Below, piece by piece: positions 36,236-47,199 of a stretch of DNA of 64,000 nt. The notes under the pieces are model-generated. The model did no database searches. It worked only from the letters and a program-made list of their open reading frames with translations, and had not been told where the DNA came from. The translations under genes and the position numbers were made by a program. Position 1 is the stretch's first letter. The number at the start of each line of letters is the position of its first letter. The stretch comes from JBGOTP01 sp963717075 (GTDB lineage: Bacteria; Acidobacteriota; Vicinamibacteria; Vicinamibacterales; CAVVIG01): NCBI GenBank assembly GCA_963717075.1, contig CAVQVI010000002.1:1-64000 (forward strand), read 5' to 3'.

Positions 36236-37575
36236 AACGCGACGGGATCGAAGAGGTCTTCGACCTTTCCGCTGCTGTCGCCGAACGAATCCAGCATGGA
36301 CGCCGACGCGATCGAGCAGCGTCAGGTGAAGATTGGCCAGCGGCGTTCCCTTGTCGTACTGGATGTGCCGGCCGCCCTTCAGGCCCGTGCGGCGCCGCCC
36401 GCGACCAGGATCGGCAGGTTCTCGTGATCGTGCACGCTGGGATTGCCCATGCCGCTTCCGTACAGGTAGACCGAGTGATCGAGCAGCGAGCCGTCGCCTT
36501 CCGGCGTCGCCTTCAGCTTCTCGAGGAACTCCGCGAACAGCGACACGTGGAACGTGTTGATCTTGGCGATCTTCGCGATCTTTTCCGGATCGTTGCCGTG
36601 ATGACTCGTGGGATGGTGCGGGTCGGGCACGCCGATCTCCGGATACGTGCGGTTGCTCTGCTCGCGCGCGAGCTGGAACGTGATGACGCGCGTGATGTCC
36701 GCCTGGAACGCCAGCACCTGCAGGTCGAACATCAGCTTCGCGTGATCGGCGTACGCGGCCGGAACGCCGACCGGCCGATCGAGATCGGGCATCGTGTTGT
36801 CCGCGTCGCCGCCTCGGCCCGCTGGATCTGCCGCTCGACCTCGCGAATGCTGTCGAGGTACTGATCGACGCGAACGCGATCGGTATGCCCACGCGCTGCT
36901 TGAGCCGCGCGATGTCGTCGCTGAACGAATCGAGCAGGCTGGCGCGCCTGCGCAGCGCCGCGCGGCGCTCGGCCGCGTTGCCGCCCTCGCCGAACAGGCG
37001 CTCGAAGACGATGCGCGGATGCGCCTCGGACGGCAGCGGCGTCGTCGGCGACGACCAGGAGAGGTAGTTCTGATAGACGCAGGCGTAGCCGTTGTTGCAC
37101 ACGCCGGCGAGCGGGTTCAGATCCATCGAGAGCTCGAGCGACGGCAGCTGCGTCTCGCGGCCGATCTGCTTGGCGGCGATCTGGTCGACCGTCGTGCCCA
37201 GGTAGTAGTCCGAGCTCTCGGTGTGCTTGGCGATGGCCGCGCTCAGGAACGCCGCGTTCGACGTGGCGTGCGTGCCCGGGTAGGCGTTCTGCAGCCTGCG
37301 TGTTGGTGATGACGGTCACCTGGTCCTTGACCGGCTCGAGCGGAGCCAGGATCGGCGACAGCTCCGTCGAGCTTCGCCTGGCCCGGCGGCGTCCATCGCG
37401 CGTGATCGCATCCCATCGGGATGAAGACGAAGCCGAGCCGCCGCACCGGCTTGGCCGGCGTCTTCGCCCACGCGGTCACCGCGGGAATCATCGCGTCGAG
37501 CAGCGGCAGCGCCAGCGCGGCCTGCGCGCCCCTCAGAAACGTCCGCCGCGGTAGCGCCTTCTTCGTGATGATCAT
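36236..37575 (-). pseudogene. DUF1552 protein, several frameshifts
   Basis: ATG at 37575 with GAGGAGA upstream: MIITKKALPRRTFLRGAQAA (Tat-like leader), RRLGFVFIPMGCDHARWTPP. Later frames give MDLNPLAGVCNNGYACVYQN, YLSWSSPTTPLPSEAHPRIV, FERLFGEGG, then MFDLQVLAFQADITRVITFQ, LAREQSNRTYPEIGVPDPHH, YLYGSGMGNPSVHDHENLPI and at the end DSFGDSSGKVEDLFDPVAL. All DUF1552 hallmarks. At least four breaks (near 37330, 37130, 36800, 36400 and 36290). Start overlaps the upstream gene's stop by ATGA. Confidence 0.85.
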
Positions 37576-40054
37576 GATGCTCTCCTCATCTGAAACGGCG
37601 CGCTCTTGACGATTCCGAGGATGAGCGACGAGAAGCGGTATCCGTCCTTCTCGGCGTCGCGCACGATCTTGCGGACCGCCGGCGCGTCGTAGTACTCGAC
37701 GCCTCGGCCCAGCGCGAACGTCAGCAGCTTCTCCGTCAGCGTTGCCGGCAAACAGCTCGGGACGGCTCAAGCAATCGCGTCTTCGAGGCCCGCGACGCCG
37801 CGGAACTCGCCGCCGCCCGGCAGAGCGCCCGACGCGTCGATCGGGTCCGTCGTCGCCTTCGTGATCGCGCCACCGGCCGACCGCGTCGAAGTTCTCCAGC
37901 GAGAAGCCCACCGGGTCGATCGTGCGGTGACAGCTCGCGCACACGGCATTGCTGCGATGCGCGGCCAGCCGCTCGCGCATCGGCAGGTTGGCGGCCACCG
38001 TGCTCTCATCGAGCGCCGGCACGTTCGGGAGCGGCGGCGGCGGCGGCGCGCCGAAGATGTTGCTCAGGACCCACACGCCGCGAATCACCGGCGACGTCCG
38101 CGTCGCGATACGACGTGACCGTCAGGATGCTGCCCTGCCGCAGCAGGCCGCCGCGCTTGCTGTCGGGTGCCGAGCGTCACGCGGCGGAAGCGGCTGCCGT
38201 AGACGTCGGGAATCCCGTAGTGCTTCGCCAGCCGCTCGTTCAGGAAGGTGTAGTCCGCCTTGAGCAGGTCGAGCACGCTGCGATCCTCGCGCAGCACGCT
38301 GTCGAAGAAGAGCTCGGTCTCCTGCCGGAACGCCTGCCGCAGGTTGTCGTCGAAGTCCGGGAACAGACGCGCGTTCGGCGTGACCGCCTCCAGGTTGCGC
38401 AGCTGCAGCCACTGCCCGGCGAAGTTGGTCGCGAGGTTGAACGAGCGCCGATCGGCGAGCATCCTGCGCGCCTGCTTCTCGAGCACCTCCGGGCGACTGA
38501 GCTTGCCTGCGAATCGCCGCGTCGAGCAGCTCGTCGTCCGGGATGCTGCTCCAGAGGAAGAACGACAGGCGCGACGCCAGCTCGAGATCGCTGATGCGGT
38601 AGACACCGCCGGCCGGCGACGTTCTTCGGATCGCTCTCGACGCGGAACAGGAACTCCGGATTGATGAGCACGGCGCTCAACGCCATCGCGATTCCCGCGT
38701 CGAAATCGCCTCTCGGCCCGGCCCTTCGCGATAGAACGCCATCGGGCCCGTCGACGTCCGCTTTCGGCGACCGGCCGGCGATAGGCGCGCCGCATCAGCG
38801 TGGAGAGAATCGTCTTGGCGCAGGCCTCTTCCTTGTGTGCGCCGGGGAGCCGTCCGCGCCGGCGTGTCGCTCCGCTTCGGGCCGGCACACGAACATCCGG
38901 CGGCGGCTCGGCGTGTTCTCCGCGCCCTTCGCCTCGTACGGTCCGGTGATCGAAACCTGGTCGATCGCCGGCGCGCTTCGCGGATGGCGCCTGTCGTTGA
39001 AGTGCGACTGCAGGGGCTGCCGCGCGGTTTCGAGCAGCGACGAGCCATCCTTGCACGAAGCGTGACGCCGAGCTCGTGCGGGCCTGCCGTCACGGGGACG
39101 CGCGCCTTCAGATCCTTGTCCAGCAGCCGTGTCGTCCGCCGCCGGCGGGCTTCTGCGACCGTGAAGTTCGCGACCGGCTTCCGGTCGAGCAAGCACCATC
39201 ATCTCGTGCGGCACGCGGCTCCCGCAACCCGCTGACGTCTCCTTCCAGATCGCGCGCGAGCCAGATCTGGATCTCGTACTCGCCGTCCTGGGCGAACGTG
39301 TAGGACACCGACACCCCGCCGCGCGTGCCGATCGGGCAGGCCGGGCAGATGATCTTCCTGCGTGAGGTCGGCCGGCACGCGAATGATGTCGCTCTGGAGA
39401 GACGCATCTGCGTGCTGCCGATCGCCAGGCGGCTGATTTTCTGCGCGGCCGAGATGTAGCGGTCCAGGAGCGTCGGCGACAGGTCGCCGACGGTCACGTT
39501 GTCGAAGCCGTGACCGCTCTCATCGGCCGGCAGGAGCGAGGCGGCGTCGATGTCGAGCGCCAGCAGGTCTCTGATCGGCGTTCTGATACTCGGTCCGATT
39601 CAGGCGGCGGAGCGTTTCCGTGCGGCCAGGATTCGGTCTGGCGGCGGAAGCCGCATCGAGCGATGTTTCCAGCCACGATCAGCAGCGCGCGCCGATCGTC
39701 CTCGGAAGGCTGCGGCATGTTGGGAGGCGGCATGGTGCCCGTGTGCAGCTTGCGCACTACCTTCTCCCAGACTTCGGCGTCAGCACCGGGGTTGGCGACG
39801 TCGATCCGGTCCAGCCTCAGGTCCGCAGTCTTGAGCCGTTCGTTGTGGCACGTGACGCAGTACCGATCGAGCAGACGACGGGGACTCGACGCGGCTGGCT
39901 GGACACCGGCGGCCGAACTTGACGGGGGGCTCGCCACCTGCTGCCGACCTGCCTGCTGTGCAGACGTTTGCACTTGCAGGCAAACGCACAAGGTCACAGC
40001 CACTCCGACGGACCCAAGCGTCACCACTCTGGCGATAGGGAACAGCTTCGTCAT
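37572..40054 (-). pseudogene. DUF1587/1592/1595/1588/1585 cytochrome-like protein, many frameshifts
   Basis: Begins MTKLFPIARVVTLGSVGVAV (signal peptide), then the c-type haem site LLDRYCVTCHNERLKTADLR and KLHTGTMPPPNMPQPSEDDR. Later parts, each in a different frame, include RPEVLEKQARRMLADRRSFN, LATNFAGQWLQLRNLEAVTP and the DUF1588/DUF1585 end (AHRSNAVCASCHRTIDPVGF, SLENFDAVGRWR). The C-terminus FQMRRAS overlaps the DUF1552 start. This gene and DUF1552 form the conserved pair of large periplasmic proteins of unknown reaction. At least six frame breaks over 2.5 kb. Confidence 0.8.
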
Positions 40055-40292
40055 GTGACTCCTGCGCGAGATGAGTTTGCGGTCCTAAGCGGTGTGTCTC
40101 CTCGGGATGACTACCGGGCCGGCTCGCTCGGCGATCAGCAGAACGGATAAATTGGGCAGAGATCCTCTCGCCTCCTCGCAAGGCCGCACGCAACCGACAG
40201 TGAACCGGTCGAGCTGCGCCCCGGAAGCCGCGACCGTCGATGCAGCAGAGTATAGCGGCCATCCGATCAAACAGAAACCGGCAAAGTGAGAC

Positions 40293-40408
40293 CTGTGCTC
40301 CGCAAAAATTCCATCCGAACTCGGATCCAGATCAGCAACCAGGCTTGTCGTTTGCCCAGTTACCTCTGTCTCAGGAAGGACATTAACAATTTAGTGAATC
40401 AGCTCCGG
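40293..40408. repeat. 67-bp repeat copy 2 joined to an att2-flank copy
   Basis: 40293-40359 duplicates 4881-4947. 40360-40408 (GTCTCAGGAAGGACATTAAC ... AGCTCCGG) matches the sequence right of att2 (17132-17165), the 3' flank of the integrase gene. The tRNA core itself is missing. Probable scar of another att site. Confidence 0.55.
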
Positions 40409-40424
40409 CGACCCCTGTGGTCCG

Positions 40425-40850
40425 GCAATATTACATTCGCCCGTTGACTGAGCCTGCCACGCTTCCATCGCGTCATTGGAGCGACCGCCGAGACCGGACG
40501 GCTACGATACAGGGTCATGTCATCCCGTCGGCCTTCTTTCCCCCGCACCGTCTACCGTTTGCTGTAAGGACCTCCGCGCACTGGTTCGCCTGGGGCTGAT
40601 GTCCCGGGCGCATCTGGTGGCCGAAAACTTGTTCCTTCGGAAACAATTGGCGCTCTACCAGGAGCGAGGGACCAAGCCTCGGCGGCCCGACCCGGCGACA
40701 CGCGTTACACTGGTCCTGTTATCGCGGTGGCTGGACTGGCGCTCCCTGCTCTCCACAGGCCAACGCGTACTGCGAACGCGTGATCGGGACGATGCGGCGC
40801 GAGTGCCCGGATTGGGTCAACGGACTCAGAGGTTCGTGAAAGTCAGTGAC
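40425..40850 (+). mobile_element. ISd relic with internal deletion
   Basis: Left end (GGCAATATTACATTCGCCCG) and transposase N-terminus: LVRLGLMSRAHLVAENLFLR, KQLALYQERGTKPRRPDPAT, RVTLVLLSRWLDWRSLL; it then jumps at about 40755 to the catalytic-Glu region (NAYCERVIGTMRRECPDW). The whole DDE core between is deleted, so it is non-functional. Confidence 0.75.
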
Positions 40851-41067
40851 TAAAGTTCGGCGCCGTCTTCACCGTCGGTCTGAACGGCCAGGTTCAAGCT
40901 CTCGATCTGCGCACCCCAGCGTTCCGCTAGTCGCACGAATCTGGTCGGGCGTTCACGCCCGCTTGACAACCGTTCCGACGCAACGATAATCGGTGCTCCT
41001 GCGGACTTTTTACGTCCGCCACGGCAAGCAGGCCTCAGGGCCTGCACGATGTCTGGAGGAAGCGAAA

Positions 41068-41862
41068 GTGATCACGAAACGCTGGTTCCTCGCAAGCGTG
41101 CTCGCCGCATTGGTGGCCGCGCCGACGAGATCGACGGCACAGAGTCAAGCCGACATTGAGGGTGGCAAGCAACTCTTCCAGGGCATGTGTGTCCAGTGCC
41201 ACGGCGCCGGCGGCGCCGGCGGCGAAGCGCCCAGCCTGAATCGTGCCAAGCTCAACCATGCGCCAGACGATGCTGCGCTGGCCGACGTGATTTCCAACGG
41301 AATTCCGAACACCGCGATGCCGCGCATCAGGCGCTTCACCGAGAACGAGCTGCGGCAGCTCGTGGCCTACGTGCGATCGGTTGGGAAGGTGGTGGAGTTT
41401 CGTATTCCAGGCGATGCGAAGAGGGGCGCCGCCATCTACAAGAATCTCGCTTGTTCGTCGTGCCACATCGTGGCTGGCGAGGGTGGCAACCTCGGCCCGG
41501 ATCTCACCGAAATCGGATTGATGCGCGGTGCGGTGTACTTGCGCGAGGCGATCGTCGATCCTGGTTCGTCGCTTCCGAAAGGCACGCTCGCGGTACCCTC
41601 GCGAGGCTACGCCGAGTACCTGCCGGTGCTCATCGTCACGCGCGAGGGCGGTGAGGTCCGCGGCATACGGGTCAACGAAGACGCGTTCACGATTCAAGTG
41701 CGCGACGCAGCCGGCAAGTTCTATTCGCTGCGGAAGAGCGAGCTCAAGCTTCTCGACAAGCAAACGGGGATGAGCATGATGCCGAGCCTGGCCAGCCGGC
41801 TCACGGCGCCCGAGCTCGCCGATTTGGTGGCGTATCTTTCGAGCCTGAGAGGTGCAGAGTGA
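41068..41862 (+). CDS. diheme cytochrome c, partner of the PQQ dehydrogenase
   Basis: 264 residues from GTG with GGAGGA upstream. Signal peptide (VITKRWFLASVLAALVAAPT), first haem site MCVQCHGAGGAGGEAPSLNR, first distal region IPNTAMPRIRRFTENELRQL, second haem site ACSSCHIVAGEGGNLGPDLT. The C-terminal part (EVRGIRVNEDAFTIQVRDAA ... MSMMPSLASRLTAPELADLV) is of the type found in membrane-bound cytochromes joined to dehydrogenases. Accepts electrons from the PQQ enzyme whose GTG overlaps its stop (GTGA). Confidence 0.88.
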   Translation: MITKRWFLASVLAALVAAPTRSTAQSQADIEGGKQLFQGMCVQCHGAGGAGGEAPSLNRAKLNHAPDDAALADVISNGIPNTAMPRIRRFTENELRQLVAYVRSVGKVVEFRIPGDAKRGAAIYKNLACSSCHIVAGEGGNLGPDLTEIGLMRGAVYLREAIVDPGSSLPKGTLAVPSRGYAEYLPVLIVTREGGEVRGIRVNEDAFTIQVRDAAGKFYSLRKSELKLLDKQTGMSMMPSLASRLTAPELADLVAYLSSLRGAE

Positions 41863-43473
41863 TCACACGGCCACATGGACGGATTCTCCCGGCCCTCCTC
41901 CTCGCGAGCGCGTTGCTGCGGGGCTCCGCTCTTGCGCAGGTGCCCTACGACCGCATCGTCCGCGCGGAGAGCGAGCCGGCGAACTGGCTGACGTACGCCG
42001 GCGGCTACAAGTCGCAGCGGTACACGCAGCTCGATCAGATCAACAAACAGAACGTATCGCAGTTGAAGCCGGCCTGGGTGTACCAGATTCGCGCGGCGGG
42101 CGTGTTCGAAACCTCGCCCATCGTCGTGGACGGCGTGATGTACATGACCGAGCCGCCGAGCACGGTGACGGCGCTCGACGTGCGCACCGGACGTCCGCTG
42201 TGGAGCTGGACTCCGAAGATCCCGGCCGATGTGATCGTAATCGGATCGCCTCCGGTGAATCGCGGCGTCGCCGTGCTCGATAACATGGTGTTCGCCGGAT
42301 CGATCGCCGGCCATCTCGCGGCGCTCGACGCGAAGTCGGGAGCGCTGCGGTGGGATGTCACCGTTGACGACAACAAGCTGGGCTACTACCTGACGCTGGC
42401 GCCGCTCGCAATCGACGGCAAGAGTGATCGTCGGCGTGTCGGGCGCGGAAAACGGCATCCGCGGGTTCGTCGACGCCTACGACGCGAAGACGGGAAAGCG
42501 GCTATGGCGCAGGCACACGATTCCCGCGCCGGGCGAGCCCGGAAACGAGACCTGGGGTGGCAAGGACAGCTGGAAGACCGGCGGCGGTTCGACGTGGCTG
42601 ACTGGTTCGTACGATCCCGAATTGAAGCTCTTGTACTGGCAGACAGGGAATCCCGGACCCGACTGGAACGGCGACAACCGTCCGGGTGACAACCTCTACA
42701 CTTGTTCGGTTCTCGCGCTGAATCCCGAGGACGGGACGATCAAGTGGCATTTCCAGTTCACGCCGCATGACACGCACGACTGGGACTCGAACGAAACCGT
42801 GGTTCTGTTCGACGCGACGGTCAACGGCCGCGAGCGGAAACTCCTCGCGCAAGCGAACCGCAATGGGTTCTATTACGTGCTCGACCGCGCCACGGGCGAG
42901 TTCGTTGCCGGTACGTCGTTCGTAAAGCAGACATGGGCGGACGGCCTCGATGCCAAGGGCCGCGCGATCGCGAAAAAAGGCCTGGAGCCGAACGCCGAAG
43001 GCGTCCTGGTGTTTCCAAGCATCCAGGGCGCGGCGAACTGGCACAGCCCGAGCTACAGCCCGCGGACGAAGCTCTTCTACCAGACGGCCCTCGAGATGGG
43101 GACGATCTTCTACAAGGGCGAGGCGGTGTACAAGCCCGCCATCGGCTTCACGGGCGGCGGCGGGCGCACGATTAACGGCGACGAAGCGTGGAGCGCCGTT
43201 CGAGCGTTGGAGGCGACGACAGGGAAGTTGAAGTGGGAGTTCAAGCTGCTGTCGCCCGGGAGGAGCAGCTTGTTGTCCACCGCGGGCGGGCTGGTGTTCG
43301 GCGGAACCGAAGAAGGCAACTTCTTCGCGCTCGACGCCGAGACGGGCAAGCCGCTCTGGGATACGCAGCTTGGCGGGAACATCCGCGGGATTCCGGTATC
43401 GTTTGCCGTTGACGGCAAGCAATATGTCGCGATCGCCGCCGGCTTCGCTTTGTTTGTGTTTGGGCTTCCGTAG
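41859..43473 (+). pseudogene. PQQ-dependent alcohol dehydrogenase, one frameshift
   Basis: About 537 residues in two frames. Signal peptide (LPALLLASALLRGSALAQVP), ANWLTYAGGYKSQRYTQLDQ, KPAWVYQIRAAGVFETSPIV, then an extra base at about 42422 and VIVGVSGAENGIRGFVDAYD, DSWKTGGGSTWLTGSYDPEL, WQTGNPGPDWNGDNRPGDNL, FQFTPHDTHDWDSNETVVLF. These are the eight-bladed quinoprotein ADH signatures, including the PQQ/Ca pocket and the HDWD segment. No fused C-terminal cytochrome; the upstream diheme protein serves instead. Without the single-base break it would be complete. Confidence 0.88.
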
Positions 43474-44384
43474 CGCTCTAATCCGCCTGTCCCTCGCCAA
43501 TACTCTGGAAAGCGCTGGTATCGATGTGCGCTTCAACATGTTGACGAGCGGGTTGTGCGCAAAAGCGAGCCAGAGCTTTCCGGTCGCGGCCCAGCGACTC
43601 AGAGTCAAGTGCACTCCGGCCGCGAGCTCGTTCGCCGAGGATGGAGTTTCGGAACGTAGGGAACTTTCAGCCGTAGGCCGCGAGCACAGGTTCACAGCCC
43701 ACGTGTTCGGCGGGTCCTTGCCAGACGTGAAACGTGCGTGTGTGCGAGGGTGAACCCGCGTCTGCGGGATACGCCAGCTAAGAGACGTCGATTGGATCGA
43801 CGGAGGAAATCGCCCCATCCCCACTGACTGGAAGCGTATGGTCCCTCCCATGGCCGCGGAGGGCGACACGGCAGAATAGAGGCCGAACGCTGTTGAGCCC
43901 TTCATCGAGCGCTGATACAGCGAAAATATCGGCGGCTCTTCTCGTCCACGGTGCCGACGAAGCCGGGGCCAAAGGGCCCTAGCCAGGAAGTCATCGCCGC
44001 AGTCGTCGACATGAAACGGCGGAATCCGACGTGGGCCTAGGGAAAGACGCGGCCCAGGGCTGATCGGAGCCCTGCGACGGTCTCAGCATCGCGCGGACCT
44101 GGTGCCGTAGAATGGCGCGAGCAGCTCCAGCTGTAGCTGGTATTCACGCGTGTATCGAAGGCAGGCGCGGTAGGCGTCAGGCAGGCAGCGTCACGAGGAC
44201 AGAGATCATCTGCGCCCAGCGTACTCGTCCGGGACCGCAACTCCAACGGCACCAACACGATTGATGTTTTCAGCAACCACAGGCGCAATCCGCGGCTCGC
44301 GTTCCGCCCGTCGGCAACACGCAGGTGGCGAGCGCCAACGCAGCCAGCAATGATCGAGCTTTCATCGGAGCCTCCACTGCGGTG
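43474..44384. other. gene-poor stretch with transposon debris
   Basis: 43488-43520 resembles the start of repeat B (CCTCGCCAATACTC). 43969-44038 reads PTKPGPKGPSQEVIAAVVDM then KRRNPTWA in the plus strand, a fragment of an ISb-related transposase (cf. KTPGPKGPSEALIQAIVELK). No gene otherwise. Confidence 0.5.
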
Positions 44385-45344
44385 TCACCTCGTCCCGGGC
44401 TGCGCCACTACCACGGTCACGTCGACAGGAGCGGTGTACATGCGATTATCGGCGACGGCGCGAACGACGTACGTCCCGGGTTCGCTGAATCGCACGGTGG
44501 TTCGTGCTTGTCCATCGTCCCGCTTGATGGGAACAGTCTGGGGCTCAAAGGTAATCTTTCCAGGCCCGCGGTAGTGAAGCCACGAAACTGCGAGGCCTGT
44601 TTCCTGAGCCACGCGCCACCTCACCATGTCCTGAGTGACGGCACCCACGCGACTATCGGTCCAGGGCACACCGTTGACGCTCAGCGTTCCTGGTGTGGGG
44701 TCGAGCGACCTCTGAGGTTCCGGCGGCGTCAGGGACGCGACGGGCTGCGGCCGCCGGGCCGGCTCGCCTGCGCCGCTGGCCGAGACGGTCAAGACGATAC
44801 TCTCCGGCAGCGTGACCTTGGCCTTCTCGTCGCCGACGACCCGAATCGAGGGGGGACGACGAGCGCCAACGGTCGTTCCAACCGGCCTTGCGTGGATGTC
44901 GCCGGTACGGTTGGCAAGCCAGACGAATTCATCGAGCTCCCAGACCGGCCAGAGGCGTCCGATGGCTTTGGACGTTCGCCCGTTGTGGGTTACGGTCCAG
45001 ACCAGATCCGTCTTCTCACCCCAGTCGGCTGGCACCTGTACTTTGAACACAAACGACTGCCGCCTGGGATAGAAATGGGTGGGCTGCCCGCGGTCGACGG
45101 GGCCTGGCGCGAACGCGTTGTCCGCGCCCACCGGGACCTCCAGTTCCTCGACATAATTCCTGTTCAGATACCCGAACACCATGTTGAAGGTGCCATCCGG
45201 GTTTCGCTCCCATCCTTCAAACGCTGGCTGGACATTCTGGGCAGAGGTGTATGTCGTTTGCGCGCTGCTCGGCATTCCAGCGGCCGACACGAACAGCGTC
45301 AGAGCCGCGGAGCAGAGCACGACACCGAGGATACCCGCCCTCAT
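44385..45344 (-). CDS. secreted protein of unknown function, acidobacterial
   Basis: 319 residues: signal peptide MRAGILGVVLCSAALTLFVS, then QPAFEGWERNPDGTFNMVFG, YLNRNYVEELEVPVGADNAF, HFYPRRQSFVFKVQVPADWG, KTDLVWTVTHNGRTSKAIGR and a C-terminal Ig-like part (RTTVRFSEPGTYVVRAVADN). Recognisable as a recurrent acidobacterial export, role unknown. It follows the Cu-monooxygenase-like gene with an ATGA overlap, so the two are cotranscribed and probably act together in the periplasm. Confidence 0.75.
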   Translation of the reverse strand: MRAGILGVVLCSAALTLFVSAAGMPSSAQTTYTSAQNVQPAFEGWERNPDGTFNMVFGYLNRNYVEELEVPVGADNAFAPGPVDRGQPTHFYPRRQSFVFKVQVPADWGEKTDLVWTVTHNGRTSKAIGRLWPVWELDEFVWLANRTGDIHARPVGTTVGARRPPSIRVVGDEKAKVTLPESIVLTVSASGAGEPARRPQPVASLTPPEPQRSLDPTPGTLSVNGVPWTDSRVGAVTQDMVRWRVAQETGLAVSWLHYRGPGKITFEPQTVPIKRDDGQARTTVRFSEPGTYVVRAVADNRMYTAPVDVTVVVAQPGTR

Positions 45345-46690
45345 GGCTGGTTGCTCGTCCTGACGTCTGTCGTCACCCGACGCGCTGTGCCCTGCTCACG
45401 GAACTCCTCATCCGTGAGCGTGTACCAGCTGATGTGCGCGAACGCCATGTCATCACTCGACCGTCTCCCGAAGCCCACCCAGTTGTCCGGGTCCGGGTTC
45501 CATTTGTTGGCTTTGGTGTTGTTATGCCAGCTGATCACGTGCAGCATCGTTCCCTTTGCAAGGAGCGGCTGCACGTCATCCGCATAGTTGTAGGCGATAT
45601 GCCAGCCGAAGTCCCAGTTCACGCAGCTCAAGGTCTCCTTGCGACCGTCTGGATATATCGCCTCCAGGCATTGCCGTTTCCCCCGGTTGTGCAGGTGGGG
45701 CTGGAACACGGTCATGCGAATATTGTCCTGCAGCAGCTGATAGCCGTCGGTGCGGATATCGTCCTCGCCTGGCGGAATGTCGAGATCCTCGGTCCACCCG
45801 ACCCTTGATCTGACGACCTTGTGCTTCGGCTCGTACCCTTTTGGATAGAACCACAGGGCGAGGCTCGTTCGATCGGTGGTGCGCTTGCCGTTCGGCGCGT
45901 AGTGCATGTTGAACTGGATTTTCGTGCCGGCCTTGATCAGAGCGCCGGTGCCCTCGGGAAAGATGTCTCCGGTCTTGCCCAGCGCGTACTCCGTGGCGAA
46001 GCCCTCCTCGCTGCGGAGACCCGACTCGGTGAACATTGCTGTCGTCGCATGGTGAACGACCGGGAATCCTTCAAGGGATGGCTTGGTCTCATGCGCCATG
46101 ATCCAGCGATCCTCCGTCAGACCCGAGTCGGACACGACATCGATCCACGCATTTGCGCCGGTGGCGGGAACGACAATCGGTTCAGCGAGCAGGACGACCC
46201 GGTCCGGCTGACGGCCGAGGGCGTCGGCCAGCGTCCACTTGCTGTTGTCCGAGAATTCGAGCGGCTGCGGCATATGGGCCGGATTCCCCCGCGGCGCGCC
46301 GCTGTCCACCCATTTGGCGATGATGGCGATCTCTTCTGCGCTCAACGAGCGATCACCCTTGAATTTCTGGATGCCTACGGTCCGGTCGATCGTCCACGGA
46401 GGCATGGTGCGTGCGACGACTTTCTGCCTGATCGACCGGGCCCACGGCCGCGCGTCTTCGTAGGTCAGCAGCGACATGGGCGCGACCGAGCCAGGCCGAT
46501 GGCAAACCTGACACGAGCGTTGAAGAATCGGTGCGACGTCCCTGGTGAACGTGACCTCCCGTCCCGCCGTCCGTGCCGCATCCGGCGCCTGTGCCGCCGA
46601 GGGGCCCTCGATTAGACCGATCACGGCACCGAACGCGATCGCTGTCAGCATGCGCACGCTGATCGACCGAAGCAGGTTCGCCGTACTCAT
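45341..46690 (-). CDS. cytochrome c / Cu type II ascorbate-dependent monooxygenase-like protein
   Basis: 449 residues from MSTANLLRSISVRMLTAIAF (signal peptide), with GAGGAGGT nine bases upstream of this ATG. N-terminal haem site QRSCQVCHRPGSVAPMSLLT with KVVARTMPPWTID, then the monooxygenase-like fold with its His pairs: SLEGFPVVHHATTAMFTE, IQFNMHYAPNGKRTT, MTVFQPHLHNRGKRQCLEAI and LHVISWHNNTKANKWNPDPD. Such proteins are annotated as thiol-disulfide/monooxygenase-like; substrate unknown. First gene of a two-gene operon. Confidence 0.8.
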   Translation of the reverse strand: MSTANLLRSISVRMLTAIAFGAVIGLIEGPSAAQAPDAARTAGREVTFTRDVAPILQRSCQVCHRPGSVAPMSLLTYEDARPWARSIRQKVVARTMPPWTIDRTVGIQKFKGDRSLSAEEIAIIAKWVDSGAPRGNPAHMPQPLEFSDNSKWTLADALGRQPDRVVLLAEPIVVPATGANAWIDVVSDSGLTEDRWIMAHETKPSLEGFPVVHHATTAMFTESGLRSEEGFATEYALGKTGDIFPEGTGALIKAGTKIQFNMHYAPNGKRTTDRTSLALWFYPKGYEPKHKVVRSRVGWTEDLDIPPGEDDIRTDGYQLLQDNIRMTVFQPHLHNRGKRQCLEAIYPDGRKETLSCVNWDFGWHIAYNYADDVQPLLAKGTMLHVISWHNNTKANKWNPDPDNWVGFGRRSSDDMAFAHISWYTLTDEEFREQGTARRVTTDVRTSNQP

Positions 46691-46796
46691 GGTCGTTACC
46701 TCCTCAACCGCCAAACCAACACGAAAGTCAACATGGTAGCGCTGTTCAAGCCCAATGATTCACCTAAAGTTACGGCTGAAGATTGCGGAAAATGCC

Positions 46797-46870
46797 TGTC
46801 CTTCGCCAATACTCGATCGGCGTCGTCTGGAGGGGAGCCTTCCTGACGTTGCCCTTTTCTTGCCCTTTCA
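46797..46870. repeat. repeat B, copy 2
   Basis: TCCTTCGCCAATACTCGATC, GGCGTCGTCTGGAGGGGAGC and TGACGTTGCCCTTTTCTTGC as at 21286-21345. Its minus strand could read ARKGQRQEGSPPDDADRVLA, and 5168-5190 of the att1 integrase tail shares the CGTTGCCCTTTTCTTGCCCT part, so it may derive from an integrase 3' end. The rest of 46691-47199 is without a gene. Confidence 0.55.
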
Positions 46871-47199
46871 GTGCACCAAAGAGCGGCAAACGGCAGCAAG
46901 GGGCGGCTACCGACGTTTTTTCCGCCTCTCCAGAAACCTCCCGAAATTAAGGGCCGTTAGACGACGACCTCGAGCTGCAGAGCCGCCCGCGGACGAGCGG
47001 ACAGCGCAGGGTTTGAATAAGCTCGCGGACGACGGTCATCGGCAGCAGCCTACGGTGAGCGCGTGCAACATCAAGCGTGACAGAAGTAGATTTTTCAGAA
47101 GGCACCGGGGGCACCGAACGGACCCACCGAGTAGGAATGCTGTTGACCAGGCGACCGCTGGAAGGCGGTCCGACGAAGATCCTGAAACCGACCCACACT

